A stretch of DNA of 64,000 nucleotides from Hongsoonwoonella zoysiae (GTDB lineage: Bacteria; Pseudomonadota; Alphaproteobacteria; Rhizobiales; Stappiaceae). This document shows positions 35,456 through 45,252 of the stretch, piece after piece. The position numbers and the translations under genes are program-made. The number at the start of each line of letters is the position of its first letter. Within the stretch, counting starts at the first letter, position 1. Under the pieces are notes generated by a model. The model had not been told where the DNA came from. It did not search any database and was given only the letters and a program-made list of their open reading frames with translations. The stretch lies in assembly GCF_013266695.1 (NCBI RefSeq), contig NZ_JABRXF010000002.1:124001-188000 (forward strand), given 5' to 3'.

Positions 35456-35720
35456 AATTTCGAGCGAACAGAATCCGGTTGTCTCCGCTTGCGAAACGGG
35501 TATGTTCCGGCTTCCCGGTGCGCCTTCGCGGGCGTCCGGAGTTTAGGACGTTGCCCGAGTCTGCGAGAATCAATCAAGCTGCACTGAAGAAAAAGTAAGG
35601 GCAGTTGGACCCCGGGGCGCTGGTTTTGATCGCTCTGCCGATCGGCGCTGGAGCACCGAAAAGTGGCTGCCCCGCGCGGTGGCGCGCGAAGAGGAAAGGC
35701 CGAACGGCAAGACACGATAT

Positions 35721-36776
35721 ATGGCGGATACCATTACGATATCGCTCGACGCCATGGGTGGAGACAATGGCGCCGATGTCGTCATTCCGGGAGCGGCAAT
35801 CGCGCTGGAACGGCGGCCGAACGCAAGATTTGCCATTTATGGCAACGAAAAGATCGTCCTGCCGATCCTTGAGCGTTATCCCGCACTGAAGGCGGCTTCG
35901 ACCTTCCACCATTGCGACATTGCCGTCGCCATGGACGCAAAGCCGAGCCAGGCACTGCGCCAGGGGCGCTGGAAATCCAGCATGTGGCGCTCTCTGGAGG
36001 CGGTGAAGACCGGCGAGGCGCATGTGGCCGTTTCCGCCGGCAACACCGGCGCGCTGATGGCCATGTCGAAATTCTGCCTCAGGACGATGGCGAATATCGA
36101 GCGCCCGGCAATCGCCGCAATCTGGCCGACGATGCGTGGCGAATCCATCGTCCTCGACGTGGGCGCGACGATCGGCGCGGATGCCCAGCAGCTGATCGAT
36201 TTCTCCATTCTCGGCGGCGCGATGGCACGTGCGCTCTTCAGCATCGAGAGGCCGAGCGTCGGGCTCCTGAACATCGGCGTGGAAGAGGTGAAAGGCCTCG
36301 AAGAAGTGCGGACGGCCGGGCGGCTCCTGCGCGATGCGGGGCTTCCTTCGCTCGATTATGCCGGCTTCGTGGAAGGCGACGACCTCGGCAAGGGCACAGT
36401 CGACGTGGTGGTGACCGAAGGCTTCGCCGGCAACATCGCGCTCAAGACGGCGGAAGGCACAGCCAAGCAGATCGGCGAATACCTTCGCTCCGCGATGAAG
36501 CGCACATTTCTGGCGAAACTGGGTTATATACTGGCGAAAAGCGCATTCGACCGGCTGCGCGACAGGATGGACCCGCGCAAGGTGAACGGCGGCGTGTTCC
36601 TCGGCCTCAACGGCATCGTCATCAAGAGCCACGGAGGGACGGATGCCGAAGGCTTCGCCGCCGCCGTCGAACTTGCATATGAAATGCAGCGTAACAAACT
36701 GCTGGACAAGATCTCACAGGATCTCGTGCATTATCATCGCGGCCGTTTTGCCGGCGCGACGGAAGGTGTGAAGTGA
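35721..36776 (+). CDS. plsX: Phosphate acyltransferase PlsX
   Basis: Makes acyl-phosphate from acyl-ACP for phospholipid synthesis. The 351-residue protein starts [17 protein letters not shown], the family N-terminus; further motifs are [28 protein letters not shown] and [16 protein letters not shown]. An upstream in-frame codon at 35679 would add 14 residues outside the family. The stop codon overlaps the fabH start. plsX-fabH-ihfA-merR is a conserved order in Hyphomicrobiales. Confidence 0.95.
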   Translation: MADTITISLDAMGGDNGADVVIPGAAIALERRPNARFAIYGNEKIVLPILERYPALKAASTFHHCDIAVAMDAKPSQALRQGRWKSSMWRSLEAVKTGEAHVAVSAGNTGALMAMSKFCLRTMANIERPAIAAIWPTMRGESIVLDVGATIGADAQQLIDFSILGGAMARALFSIERPSVGLLNIGVEEVKGLEEVRTAGRLLRDAGLPSLDYAGFVEGDDLGKGTVDVVVTEGFAGNIALKTAEGTAKQIGEYLRSAMKRTFLAKLGYILAKSAFDRLRDRMDPRKVNGGVFLGLNGIVIKSHGGTDAEGFAAAVELAYEMQRNKLLDKISQDLVHYHRGRFAGATEGVK

Positions 36777-37750
36777 CGGTAACGCGATCGGTGGTTCTGG
36801 GCACGGGAAGCTACCTGCCCGCAAAACGGCTCACAAATGAAGACTTGGCAAAGATGGTCGACACGTCGGACGAATGGATCGTCCAGCGAACGGGCATCAA
36901 GGCCCGCCATATCGCGGCCGAGGGCGAGATGACGTCGGACCTGGCGGTAGAAGCGGCGAAAAGGGCGCTGGAAGCGGCGGGCGTGGCGCCCGAAAGCATC
37001 GACCTCATCATCCTTGCAACCGCGACGCCGGACAACACCTTTCCCGCATCCTCCGTCACGGTGCAGGCAAAGCTCGGCATCACGGCGGGTTTCGCCTTCG
37101 ACGTTCACGCGGTCTGTTCGGGCTTCGTCTATGCCATGGCGACCGCGGACGCCTATATCCGCGGCGGCCTCGCCCGGCGGGTGCTGGTGATCGGCGCGGA
37201 GACCTTCTCGCGTATCCTCGACTGGAACGACCGCACGACCTGCGTGCTCTTCGGAGACGGGGCAGGCGCTGTCGTGCTTGAAGGACAGGAAGGCGAGGGG
37301 ACGGCTTTCGACCGGGGTATTCTATCGTCGCACCTGCGCTCCGACGGGCGGCACAAGGAAAAGCTTTACGTGGATGGTGGCCCTTCCTCGACGCAGACCG
37401 TCGGCACGCTGAAGATGGAAGGGCGCGAGGTCTTCAAGCACGCGGTCTCCATGATTACCGACGTGATCGAGGACGCTTTCGACGATACGGGCATTTCTGC
37501 GGATAACCTCGACTGGTTCGTGCCGCACCAGGCGAACCGGCGCATCATCGACGCGAGCGCCAAGAAGCTCGGCATCGCGCCCGAAAAGGTGGTGGTGACG
37601 GTCGACGAGCACGGAAACACCTCCGCCGCGTCCATTCCGCTTGCGCTTGACGCGGCGGTGCGCGACGGGCGCATCAAACGGGGCCAGACGGTGCTTCTGG
37701 AGGCGATGGGAGGCGGCTTTACCTGGGGATCGGTGATGCTTCGCTGGTAA
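36773..37750 (+). CDS. fabH: 3-oxoacyl-[ACP] synthase III
   Basis: Starts fatty-acid chains by condensing acyl-CoA with malonyl-ACP. 325 residues with the full Cys-His-Asn set: [20 protein letters not shown] and [12 protein letters not shown]. The N-terminus has [14 protein letters not shown]. The start is GTG at 36773, overlapping the plsX stop by four bases, so translation is coupled. ihfA starts 151 bases later with its own ribosome-binding site. Confidence 0.96.
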   Translation: MTVTRSVVLGTGSYLPAKRLTNEDLAKMVDTSDEWIVQRTGIKARHIAAEGEMTSDLAVEAAKRALEAAGVAPESIDLIILATATPDNTFPASSVTVQAKLGITAGFAFDVHAVCSGFVYAMATADAYIRGGLARRVLVIGAETFSRILDWNDRTTCVLFGDGAGAVVLEGQEGEGTAFDRGILSSHLRSDGRHKEKLYVDGGPSSTQTVGTLKMEGREVFKHAVSMITDVIEDAFDDTGISADNLDWFVPHQANRRIIDASAKKLGIAPEKVVVTVDEHGNTSAASIPLALDAAVRDGRIKRGQTVLLEAMGGGFTWGSVMLRW

Positions 37751-37901
37751 AAGAGCCACTGGAGGCGAGTTTTTTCCATTTTTCGCACAACGTCCGCTGG
37801 AAGCTGTTGACCGTATCCCTCTGAACCAATACCGTAATTCGCAACTTCAAAGACTTGTGTCATATAAAAGCCAGATCTTTGATCCTGGCCAAGGAGGGGC
37901 C

Positions 37902-38219
37902 ATGGGCGGTAAGACGGTTACTCGCGCGGATCTCTGCGAAGCGGTCTACCAGAAGGTGGGGCTATCGCGATCCGAATCCGCTGAACTCGTGGAAAGCGTC
38001 CTGTCGGAAATTGCGGATTGCCTGGTGACGGGCGAAGCGGTGAAACTTTCCTCATTCGGGTCTTTCGTCGTCCGGTCCAAGGGGGAAAGGATCGGGCGCA
38101 ATCCGAAAACCGGCGAAGAAGTGCCGATTTCACCGCGCCGGGTCATGGTTTTCAAACCATCAAACGTGCTGAAACAGCGCATCAACGAGGCCTTGTCCTA
38201 CGTGGGTGTGGCGGACTGA
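37902..38219 (+). CDS. ihfA: Integration host factor alpha subunit
   Basis: DNA-bending architectural protein that pairs with IHF beta. 105 residues beginning [20 protein letters not shown]; the DNA-binding arm has [12 protein letters not shown] with the intercalating Pro, and the [13 protein letters not shown]-terminus is normal. AAGGAGGGG sits just upstream of the ATG at 37902, an ideal ribosome-binding site, which decides against a longer GTG start at 37857. Confidence 0.95.
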   Translation: MGGKTVTRADLCEAVYQKVGLSRSESAELVESVLSEIADCLVTGEAVKLSSFGSFVVRSKGERIGRNPKTGEEVPISPRRVMVFKPSNVLKQRINEALSYVGVAD

Positions 38220-38301
38220 CCGTTCGCTCGTCCAGCGAAAGCAAAGCCGGCATTTCCTGAAACCGTCCCGACAGGGTGACCCACAAGGCTGACATCTACC
38301 G

Positions 38302-38970
38302 GTGAGCACGGACAAAAGCCCCGACGCATTCCGTACCATCAGCGAAGTGGCGGATTCGCTCGACCTGCCGCAGCATGTCCTGCGGTTCTGGGAAACGCGA
38401 TTTTCACAGATCAAGCCGCTGAAGCGCGGCGGCGGCAGGCGGTATTACCGGCCTGACGATGTCGAGCTCCTGCGCGGTATCCGCCACCTTCTCTACAACG
38501 AAGGCTACACGATCAAGGGCGTGCAACGGATCCTGAAGGAACAGGGGCCGCGGTTCGTCATGCAGATCTGGCGTGAAGACGCGATCGCGGTGCCTGTGGC
38601 AGCCGTCGCGCCGGCAGGCGGGGGCGGTGGTGAAGGCGCCGGACGTTACGAGGCGCCCGACGACGACCGTGCCTACCGTTCGCCGCGGGCACGGCAGGCC
38701 GCCGGGGCCGGCGAAACGGAGGATGAGAGCGGGGAGCCCCGCACCGCCGAGCCGGGTGGGGAAGACGACCAGGAACCTGCGCCGCGCGATGTCCTCGTCG
38801 GCGATGACGAAGGCGGCCAGCGCGGGGGCCTGCGCTTTATGGACCGTCTCTGGCGCGAACGCTCCGAGCCTCAGGCCGGCGGTCAGCTTTCAAAAGACGA
38901 CATACGTCGCATGCAGGCCACGCTTTTCGAACTTCTGGAGTGCAAGCGCATTCTCGATCAGGCGCGGTAA
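38302..38970 (+). CDS. MerR-family transcriptional regulator
   Basis: 222 residues. The N-terminal MerR helix-turn-helix is clear ([20 protein letters not shown], then [20 protein letters not shown] and the [15 protein letters not shown] helix). Residues 95-170 are a low-complexity Gly/Asp/Glu/Pro linker, and the last 25 residues form a helix ([18 protein letters not shown]) probably used for dimerisation. Orthologues always stand after ihfA in this order. No metal-binding Cys cluster is present, so it is not a metal sensor. Start is GTG at 38302 with a distant AAGG. Confidence 0.88.
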   Translation: MSTDKSPDAFRTISEVADSLDLPQHVLRFWETRFSQIKPLKRGGGRRYYRPDDVELLRGIRHLLYNEGYTIKGVQRILKEQGPRFVMQIWREDAIAVPVAAVAPAGGGGGEGAGRYEAPDDDRAYRSPRARQAAGAGETEDESGEPRTAEPGGEDDQEPAPRDVLVGDDEGGQRGGLRFMDRLWRERSEPQAGGQLSKDDIRRMQATLFELLECKRILDQAR

Positions 38971-39065
38971 GGGGGGCGACGCTGAAGCGGCGGTTCATCG
39001 CACATACAATCCCGCCGCAATCCTTTAAAACAGCTCCTGAAAAGCACCCAAATCTAAATGGTGGA

Positions 39066-39809
39066 TCACCTGCCGCTTCGACCGCCATCTACGGGAAGCG
39101 CGATTCCGGTGATATGCGAGGCGTCGTCACTGACAAGGAACGCGATGGTGGCGGCGACTTCCTCGGGCGTTGCCATTGCGCCCATGGGCGAGCGCGCCGC
39201 AAGCTCCGCGCGAAACCGGTCGGGGTTATCGCTTGTGGCAACGAGAGCGTCGATGATGGGCGTGCCGGTCGCGCCCGGACAGACGCAGTTCACCCGAATG
39301 TTTTCATGGACATGATCGACGGCCAGCGCAAGCGTCATCGCCAGTATGCCGCCTTTGGACGTCGCGTAGGCCACTTGCCTGGGCACGCCGCGAATTGCTG
39401 CGAAGGAGGCGAGGTTGACGATCACGCCGCCGCCGCGCCGACGGAGAAGGGGGATCGCCTTGCGGCAGCCCAAAAATGTGCCGTAGAGATTAGTCTCGCT
39501 GATGAAATCCCAGAGTTCGCGAGTGGTATCCTCCGCACTGGCGACGCGGTGCACGCCTGCGTTGTTAACCAGAATATCAAGTCCGCCGTGCGCCGTTTCG
39601 GTTTGCGCCAGGACGCGGTCCCAATCGGCCTCGCTCCGCACGTCCAGCAGCTGACCGTCGAATCTGCCGACGGATGAGAGCTGATTTCGGTCGAAAACGG
39701 CGGCGACGACGACCGCGCCTTCCGCCGCAAGACGCCCTGCGGTGGCGAGCCCGATCCCGCTGCCGGCACCCGTTACGATTGACACCTTGCCCGAAAAACG
39801 CTTTGCCAT
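39066..39809 (-). CDS. Short-chain dehydrogenase/reductase
   Basis: NAD(P)-dependent oxidoreductase of the classical SDR type, 247 residues. It has TGAGSGIG at the N-terminus for cofactor binding, ILVNNAGVHR near 79-88, the catalytic YATSK with a preceding NLAS Ser, and the CPGATGTPI segment after it. The missing acidic residue after the second strand (VVVAAVFDRNQL) leaves cofactor preference open. Substrate cannot be told. It stands alone between the merR gene and tRNA-Pro. Confidence 0.87.
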   Translation of the reverse strand: MAKRFSGKVSIVTGAGSGIGLATAGRLAAEGAVVVAAVFDRNQLSSVGRFDGQLLDVRSEADWDRVLAQTETAHGGLDILVNNAGVHRVASAEDTTRELWDFISETNLYGTFLGCRKAIPLLRRRGGGVIVNLASFAAIRGVPRQVAYATSKGGILAMTLALAVDHVHENIRVNCVCPGATGTPIIDALVATSDNPDRFRAELAARSPMGAMATPEEVAATIAFLVSDDASHITGIALPVDGGRSGR

Positions 39810-39934
39810 CGCATTATCCCCGCGCCGTGCCCGTTTCTCGGACGAGCAGCCGGAACAAGGACTATTTTAGACGAAATAAGGAAAACCCGCGTGTATTTAC
39901 GCGAGAAGGCAGGAATGACGATTTTTTCGAGAAA

Positions 39935-40011
39935 TGGTCGGGCAGGCCGGATTTGAACCGACGACCCCTTCACCCCCAGTGAAGTGCGCTACCAGGCTGC
40001 GCTACTGCCCG
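39935..40011 (-). tRNA. tRNA-Pro (anticodon GGG)
   Basis: 77-base cloverleaf on the minus strand. Acceptor CGGGCAG pairs with CTGCCCG, discriminator A, and CCA is encoded (39935-39937). The D arm has AGCGCAGCCTGGTAGCGC, the anticodon stem CTTCA/TGAAG holds a loop with anticodon GGG, and the T loop reads GTTCAAATC. Confidence 0.97.
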
Positions 40012-40106
40012 TCAGGAAACGGTGATCTCTACCTATCCGCTTCATGACGCGCGCGCAAGGGGCCTTGAAACGGCGGTGGATATTCTTTTTCCCTTCCACA
40101 GCTGTT

Positions 40107-40210
40107 AGAGCGCGTCTCGTTTAATCGGACGCGCCGGACGCGCTCTATGTATTTAATATTTCGCATGTCCTTGTCCCAAAACCGGTTCACACTTTTGGGG
40201 GACATGCTCT
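40107..40210. repeat. Rhizobial-type palindromic element overlapping the end of the polymerase gene
   Basis: Starts AGAGC and ends GCTCT like the element at 8331. It contains an inverted repeat AGAGCGCGTC/GACGCGCTCT (40107-40146) and a second pair GCATGTCC/GGACATGC (40163-40208) enclosing the CCAAAACCGG...CTTTTGGGG core, a sequence often seen between genes in Hyphomicrobiales. Its right 24 bases code, on the minus strand, for the last seven residues and stop codon of the polymerase gene. Confidence 0.75.
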
Positions 40211-41452
40211 GGCGCGCAGACGGCGCAGCACGTCGGATTCCGCCGCGATGAGGCCCCAGGCGAGGCCCACCAGCATGTACATATGCCGCCAGTGGTCCGT
40301 ATCGATGACGACGGCAATCAAGGCATGGCCGAAAAAGACGACGAAAATGCACTGCGCGAAAGGTTGCCATTCGCGCGTCTGGAAGACCAACGGAAACAGG
40401 CGCGCAAGTGTCCACACCATCAGGATCAGGTACGAAAAGCCGCCGAGCCAGCCGTAGCTCGTAAACGCCTTTAGGTAGGAGTTGTGCTCGTCCTCGGGGA
40501 AGAAGTTGCGAAACTCCAGCGCGCCAAGGCCAAGCGGCTTGTCCATGATCATTTCAAAACCGGCGGCGTGACGCGCGAAACGGCCAAGGCGGGAGGCGTC
40601 ATAGTCCTGCACCAGCCGGGCACGCTCTTCAAACAGCGACGAGACCGTGTCGAAAGACAGAGCAACGGCGAGAAGCGCGATCAGGAAAGCGGTGCCGGCG
40701 ATCGCAAGGCCGACGAGCCTCGCCCGCCGTGAAATGCTTTTTTCCCCGATGAAGACCAGAAGATAGAGGCCAAGCCCGGCAAAGGCGAGAAGTCCCCATG
40801 CCGCGCGCGAGAAGGACAGGAAGATCGCCAGCACCAGAAGCGCTGTAAGCGCAATCGCGCCAAGGCATTCCCGCAAGGGACGGGTGAGGATATCGCGAAT
40901 GAGAAAGGCCGCCGGAAGCACGAGGAACGGCCCGAAGACGTTCGGGTCCTCGAAGGTTCCCTTCGCCCGGTCGTAAAGTGTGAAAAGCTCCGCTCCCGGA
41001 ATGAGGCCGAAATAGCCCAGAATGCCGATGCCGCCGACCAAGGCGCTGCTTGCCACATAGGCGCTGCGGATAACGTTCAGGCGCCGTGGGTCCTCCGCCA
41101 CGACGGCGGCGTAGAAGATTGCGGTGATCACCAGAAAGCCGCTGACGGCGATATACATGGCCGCCTGGCCGATATTGCCCGCGACCGTGACCGAAAGCAG
41201 GCCGCCGGCGATATAGACCAGGTAGCAGACGACCATCGGCCCGATGCCGGATGAAAGCTTGAGCCCGAAGAAGGCCCAGACGCTGACGAGCACCAGCATG
41301 AAAAGCTCATACGGGGCTGGCTCGCGGATCACGAAGCCGCCGAGGAATACCGCAACCCAAAGGGAGGCCAGAGACAGGCCGGCGGCCGTGGGCCTGACTG
41401 GAGAACGAAAAGTGTGTGTGAAGGGGGGCGCCGGGGCGCTGAACGTGCTCAA
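40187..41452 (-). CDS. O-antigen ligase / Wzy-type polymerase-like membrane protein
   Basis: 421-residue inner-membrane protein with ten to twelve spans and a larger periplasmic loop near 285-350 (LVQDYDASRLGRFARHAAGF, then FPEDEHNSYLKAF), a layout and loop motif typical of the Wzy_C/WaaL family that polymerises or transfers polysaccharide repeat units. The start is probably TTG at 41452: it overlaps the stop of the preceding sugar-transferase gene, so translation would be coupled. The frame is open much further upstream but only antisense or out of frame to that gene. The final residues ACPPKV derive from a palindromic repeat. Confidence 0.82.
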   Translation of the reverse strand: MSTFSAPAPPFTHTFRSPVRPTAAGLSLASLWVAVFLGGFVIREPAPYELFMLVLVSVWAFFGLKLSSGIGPMVVCYLVYIAGGLLSVTVAGNIGQAAMYIAVSGFLVITAIFYAAVVAEDPRRLNVIRSAYVASSALVGGIGILGYFGLIPGAELFTLYDRAKGTFEDPNVFGPFLVLPAAFLIRDILTRPLRECLGAIALTALLVLAIFLSFSRAAWGLLAFAGLGLYLLVFIGEKSISRRARLVGLAIAGTAFLIALLAVALSFDTVSSLFEERARLVQDYDASRLGRFARHAAGFEMIMDKPLGLGALEFRNFFPEDEHNSYLKAFTSYGWLGGFSYLILMVWTLARLFPLVFQTREWQPFAQCIFVVFFGHALIAVVIDTDHWRHMYMLVGLAWGLIAAESDVLRRLRARACPPKV

Positions 41453-43011
41453 TAGGCGTTTTCCGTATTGAGCAGGGCGAAGGGGGTGCGAAGCAGAATG
41501 TATAGGTCGAACAGCACCGACCAGTTCTCGATGTAGTAAACGTCGAACTCCACGCGCTTCTGGATCTTCTCGGGCGTATCTACCTCGCCACGCCAGCCGT
41601 TGATCTGCGCCCAGCCGGTCACGCCGGGGCGGACCTTGTGACGGGCGTAATAACCGTCGACGACCTGTTCCCAAAGACGCTCGTTGGTGTGAGCGTTGAC
41701 GGCATGCGGGCGCGGGCCGACGAGCGAAAGCTCGCCCCGCAGCACGTTGAAGAGCTGCGGCAGCTCGTCGAGCGAGGTCTTGCGGATAAAGCGCCCGACA
41801 GGGGTGACGCGTGGATCGTTTTTTGTCACGACCTTCCTTGCCGCCGGGTCCGCCATGTCTTGGTACATGGAGCGGAATTTCAAGACGTTGATGACTTCAT
41901 TGTTGAAGCCGTAGCGCTTTTGGCGAAAAAGCACCGGCCCCTTGCTGTCAAGACGGATGGCAGCCGCGACCGCAAGCATGACCGGGGACAGGACGGCCAG
42001 CAGAAGAGCGGAAAAAAGAAGGTCGAATACGCGCTTCGAAATCGCGTCCCAATCGGCGATCGGCTTTTCAACCACGTCGACGAAGGGAACCGTGCCGATG
42101 AAGGAGGATGCGCGCTCGCGAAAGCGCACCTTGTCGGTATGGGCCGACAGGCGGATATCGACGGGAAGCACCCAGAGCTTCTGGAGAAACTCCACCAGAC
42201 GCTTTTCCGCGCGCAGCGGAATTGTGACGATGAGCATGTCGATGCGCGCGATACGGGCGAAGTTCACAAGATCCTTGATGGTGCCGAGCTTCGGGTACCC
42301 GGCAACGAGCGGAGGAGAACGATCATCGCCCCGATCGTCGAATATCCCGCAGATGCGGATGTCGTTGTCCGACTGGGCCTCGATCTCGTGGATAAGGTCG
42401 GCCGCCGCCTCTCCGCCGCCGACGATGATCGCGCGGCGTTCCAGCCGGCCCTTTTTCGTCCAGCCGCGCACGAAAACGGAAAGTACCGTGCGTGAAAGCG
42501 TCAATGCGATCAATGCGAACGCATACCACAACCCGAACCAGGCATTCGGCAATGCCTGAAGCGGCTTCAAGAACGTACCGGCGATGAGGAACACGGCGAA
42601 AACCATCGACCATGCGATCAGCGTGCGCCCGACTTGAGGCAAGACCGTGCGCATGACCGGGATCTGGTAGCAATCCGCCGCCTGGAAGAAGGCCGCCGAA
42701 AGCACGATTGCCGCAATCAGCGGGACGATGTGCATCCATCCCACCGAGGAGAGCCCCGGAACGGCAGAATGAAGGGTTGCAAGGCCAAGCCCGCCGACGA
42801 TTACAAGGTCGATCAGGCGCAACGACCCGCCGAGCACGGACGGAGAGATCGTCGACGTTTGCAATGTACGGGCGATTTCGGCCGCGCGCGGTGGCAGGCG
42901 ATGGTCTTCAAGCTCGTCCTGCCTGAAGCCCTCCGGATAGTGTGGATCGGTGCTGACCTCGTGCAGGTCGAACTTCTTGACCAGATTTCCCGAAGCATCG
43001 TTGTCGAACAT
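41449..43011 (-). CDS. Undecaprenyl-phosphate sugar phosphotransferase (WcaJ/PssY type)
   Basis: Starts polysaccharide repeat-unit synthesis by moving a sugar-1-phosphate, commonly glucose or galactose, onto undecaprenyl phosphate. 520 residues: four N-terminal spans between about 62 and 180, a Rossmann-like region ([20 protein letters not shown]), one more span at 330-352, and the bacterial sugar-transferase domain with [44 protein letters not shown] and [12 protein letters not shown]. It precedes the Wzy-like gene and follows the GT4 gene by 16 bases, so it is part of the same operon. Confidence 0.93.
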   Translation of the reverse strand: MFDNDASGNLVKKFDLHEVSTDPHYPEGFRQDELEDHRLPPRAAEIARTLQTSTISPSVLGGSLRLIDLVIVGGLGLATLHSAVPGLSSVGWMHIVPLIAAIVLSAAFFQAADCYQIPVMRTVLPQVGRTLIAWSMVFAVFLIAGTFLKPLQALPNAWFGLWYAFALIALTLSRTVLSVFVRGWTKKGRLERRAIIVGGGEAAADLIHEIEAQSDNDIRICGIFDDRGDDRSPPLVAGYPKLGTIKDLVNFARIARIDMLIVTIPLRAEKRLVEFLQKLWVLPVDIRLSAHTDKVRFRERASSFIGTVPFVDVVEKPIADWDAISKRVFDLLFSALLLAVLSPVMLAVAAAIRLDSKGPVLFRQKRYGFNNEVINVLKFRSMYQDMADPAARKVVTKNDPRVTPVGRFIRKTSLDELPQLFNVLRGELSLVGPRPHAVNAHTNERLWEQVVDGYYARHKVRPGVTGWAQINGWRGEVDTPEKIQKRVEFDVYYIENWSVLFDLYILLRTPFALLNTENAY

Positions 43012-43027
43012 CTTCGCTCCCGAGAGT

Positions 43028-44272
43028 TCAGTCGAATTGACGGCTGGAAGGGGCCTCGCCGGTGCGCGCGAGCATTTCGGACGGTGTCAGGTGTGGAATG
43101 CTACCGGCGCCGGCGGGCGGCAGTCCGGCCGGCGAACCGTTGCGCACGCCGAGGTAGAGCGAGGTGATGCGGTCGTTCATCAGGTCGATGTTGAAGCTTT
43201 CCGCCAGCCCCTTTCGCAGCGTGACCGCGAAACGGCGCATTTTCTCCGGCTCCACACAGGCGGCGACCATCGCGGCGGTAAGTGCGGCCGGATCGCCCGG
43301 TTCCACCAGACGATCCGCGAAACGCCCGAAAATCTCCGGTACGCCTCCGACCCGGGTCGCGATCAACGGCATTTCGGCGGCAACGGCTTCAAGCACGATG
43401 TAGGGCATAGCTTCCGCCCGCGAGGGAACGACGACGCAACGTGCCTTGCGAAACGCTTCCCGCGCAGGAAGGGAACCGGCGAAGCGGACGCGGCTCTCAA
43501 GCCCGAAATCCGCAACCATACGCTCGTATTTCGCCCGCTCCTCACCTTCGCCGGCAATCGTCGCCGTCGGCGTGAGCCCATGGGCGAGCGTGAGATTGTG
43601 CAAGGCGCGGATGAAAAGATCCGGCCCTTTCAGGTCGCGCAGCATGCCGATGAACAGGAAGTCCGCTGCATCCCCGTCAACTTCGACGGGCGCGAATTCA
43701 TGCGGGGCGAGGCCGTTGTAGACAACGCGGGCCGGCACCTTCGGAGTGGCGACCTTGGCTTCATAGGCGGCGTTTTCGTAATCGGAGACGAAGACGATAC
43801 CGTCGGTCACCACCTGCTGAAGCCGTTCTAGGAGGAAGTAGATGCGCCCGTCCCACCGGGTGGGATCGAAGTGGAGGCTTCCGCCGTGGGGGCAGTAAAT
43901 GCGCGTGACCTTGTGGCCGCGAAGGCGAAACATCGTGCCGACGGCGCGCGCAAAGAAGCCGCCCTTGGCCCCGTGACCGTGCAGAATGTCGGGTTTCAAC
44001 TCCCGAATTTGCCGGTAAATGCCGAAAGCGGCGAAAAGATCGCCCGGCCCCACGGCCCGGCGCATCGCAAAACGCCTGACGCCAAGGGCAAGCCGCGGTG
44101 CGAGATCGGCGATGGCGCGATCCTCGAACGCGCCTCCGCTGGAAGCATCGCAAACGACGCCGACGTGATGGCCGTCGCGCGTCTGGGCAAGCGCCAGGTC
44201 GGAAATATGGCGGAAGATACCGCCGATCGGTGCCCTTACGATGTGCACGATCCGCAGTGGTGCGGGCGACAT
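43028..44272 (-). CDS. Glycosyltransferase family 4
   Basis: Adds a sugar to the lipid-linked repeat unit. 414 residues with a GT-B fold: N-terminal domain with IVHIVRAPIGGIFRH and ILHGHGAKGGFFAR, C-terminal domain with VVYNGLAPHEF, FIGMLRDLKGPDLFIRAL and the E-x7-E motif in PSRAEAMPYIVLEAVA. The ATG at 44272 has GGGGAG six bases upstream and gives the normal family N-terminus. It is the first of three closely packed minus-strand genes. Donor and acceptor sugars are unknown. Confidence 0.92.
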   Translation of the reverse strand: MSPAPLRIVHIVRAPIGGIFRHISDLALAQTRDGHHVGVVCDASSGGAFEDRAIADLAPRLALGVRRFAMRRAVGPGDLFAAFGIYRQIRELKPDILHGHGAKGGFFARAVGTMFRLRGHKVTRIYCPHGGSLHFDPTRWDGRIYFLLERLQQVVTDGIVFVSDYENAAYEAKVATPKVPARVVYNGLAPHEFAPVEVDGDAADFLFIGMLRDLKGPDLFIRALHNLTLAHGLTPTATIAGEGEERAKYERMVADFGLESRVRFAGSLPAREAFRKARCVVVPSRAEAMPYIVLEAVAAEMPLIATRVGGVPEIFGRFADRLVEPGDPAALTAAMVAACVEPEKMRRFAVTLRKGLAESFNIDLMNDRITSLYLGVRNGSPAGLPPAGAGSIPHLTPSEMLARTGEAPSSRQFD

Positions 44273-44482
44273 CCCATGCTCCCCTGTCTGACGTCCGGGC
44301 CAACCCGCATTCGCACGAACGTGGATTGAGCCGAATACCCTGAACGAGACCGGCCTTCTTGCAGACGGGCGCAAATGCCCGGCGGCGAGCCGATCTCAGC
44401 CGGACGGCGTTCTTTGGCCGTCTCGAACAACGATGTCCTAGCAGGGAGGAATGAGTTTCCGGTTAACCGGAGGGAAGGGGAA

Positions 44483-45040
44483 TCAGAAGAAGCGCTCGCG
44501 TACGTGGATCGTGTCGCCGGGGCGGATCGGGTCGGTGATCGGGACGCGCCCGGAAATGATCTCGCCGTTGATCTGGCGGGTGACGTCCACCGTGCCCTGT
44601 TCGCCACGGGCGGTGAAACCGCCGGCGGTCGCCACCGCGTTCTGCACGGTCATGCCCGCGACATAGGGGTACTGACCGGAGTTCGAAACCTCGCCCATGA
44701 CGAAGATCGGTCTGTAGGTAGCGACTTCGACAGAGACGTCAGGGTCGCGCAAGTACCCGTTTCTTAACCGCTTTTCGATGTCGTTCGCCAGTTCCTTGAC
44801 CGTCATTCCGCGCGCCGGGACATCGCCGATCAGGGGCATGGCGATATAGCCCGCCTGGTCTACCGTATAGGTGTTGGAAAGGTCTTCCTGGCCGAAAACG
44901 ATGATGCGCAGTCCGTCACTGGAGTCGAGCCGGTAAGGCTGGGTCAGGACCTCATGGAATGCCGTCGGCGGCTGGCGATAGCCGCTGCAGGCGGTAAGCG
45001 CGAACGCAAGACCGGCTATGAGAATGAGACGGGCAACCAT
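44483..45040 (-). CDS. Wza-like polysaccharide export lipoprotein
   Basis: 185-residue outer-membrane auxiliary protein. Signal peptide with lipobox LTAC (Cys at residue 18), then the Poly_export domain (YRLDSSDGLRIIVFGQEDLS, IAMPLIGDVPARGMTVKEL) and one SLBB domain (VMGEVSNSGQYPYVAGMTVQ). It is much shorter than E. coli Wza, matching the short ExoF/PssN-like forms of rhizobia. CAGGAG lies six bases before the ATG at 45040. It is divergent from the Wzz/ExoP-like gene, and 210 bases upstream of the GT4 gene start. Confidence 0.92.
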   Translation of the reverse strand: MVARLILIAGLAFALTACSGYRQPPTAFHEVLTQPYRLDSSDGLRIIVFGQEDLSNTYTVDQAGYIAMPLIGDVPARGMTVKELANDIEKRLRNGYLRDPDVSVEVATYRPIFVMGEVSNSGQYPYVAGMTVQNAVATAGGFTARGEQGTVDVTRQINGEIISGRVPITDPIRPGDTIHVRERFF

Positions 45041-45252
45041 GATCGACTCCTGAACGAACGCGCCCAGTATTTTTACGAGCATGGTTAACGTGCAGTGAAT
45101 AAATCCCATTCATATGAACTGCGAAGATTACGAAACGACACTTGAGCCTGCGCATTGAACTTGGGCGTGCCAGTCGTTTTGCGAGCGCCATTAACTCTCC
45201 GCTTACCATAACCGGTAATGATGGTTGGCGAGAGGTTATCGGAGTTTCCGCA
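45041..45252. promoter_or_regulatory. Divergent promoter region of the polysaccharide locus
   Basis: 212 bases between the Wza-like and Wzz-like genes. Two dyads stand out: TTCATATGAA (45109-45118) and an imperfect dyad around ACCGGT (45205-45222, ACCATaACCGGTaATGAT). Either could bind a regulator of both transcripts. Neither is a motif that I can assign to a named factor. Confidence 0.4.
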
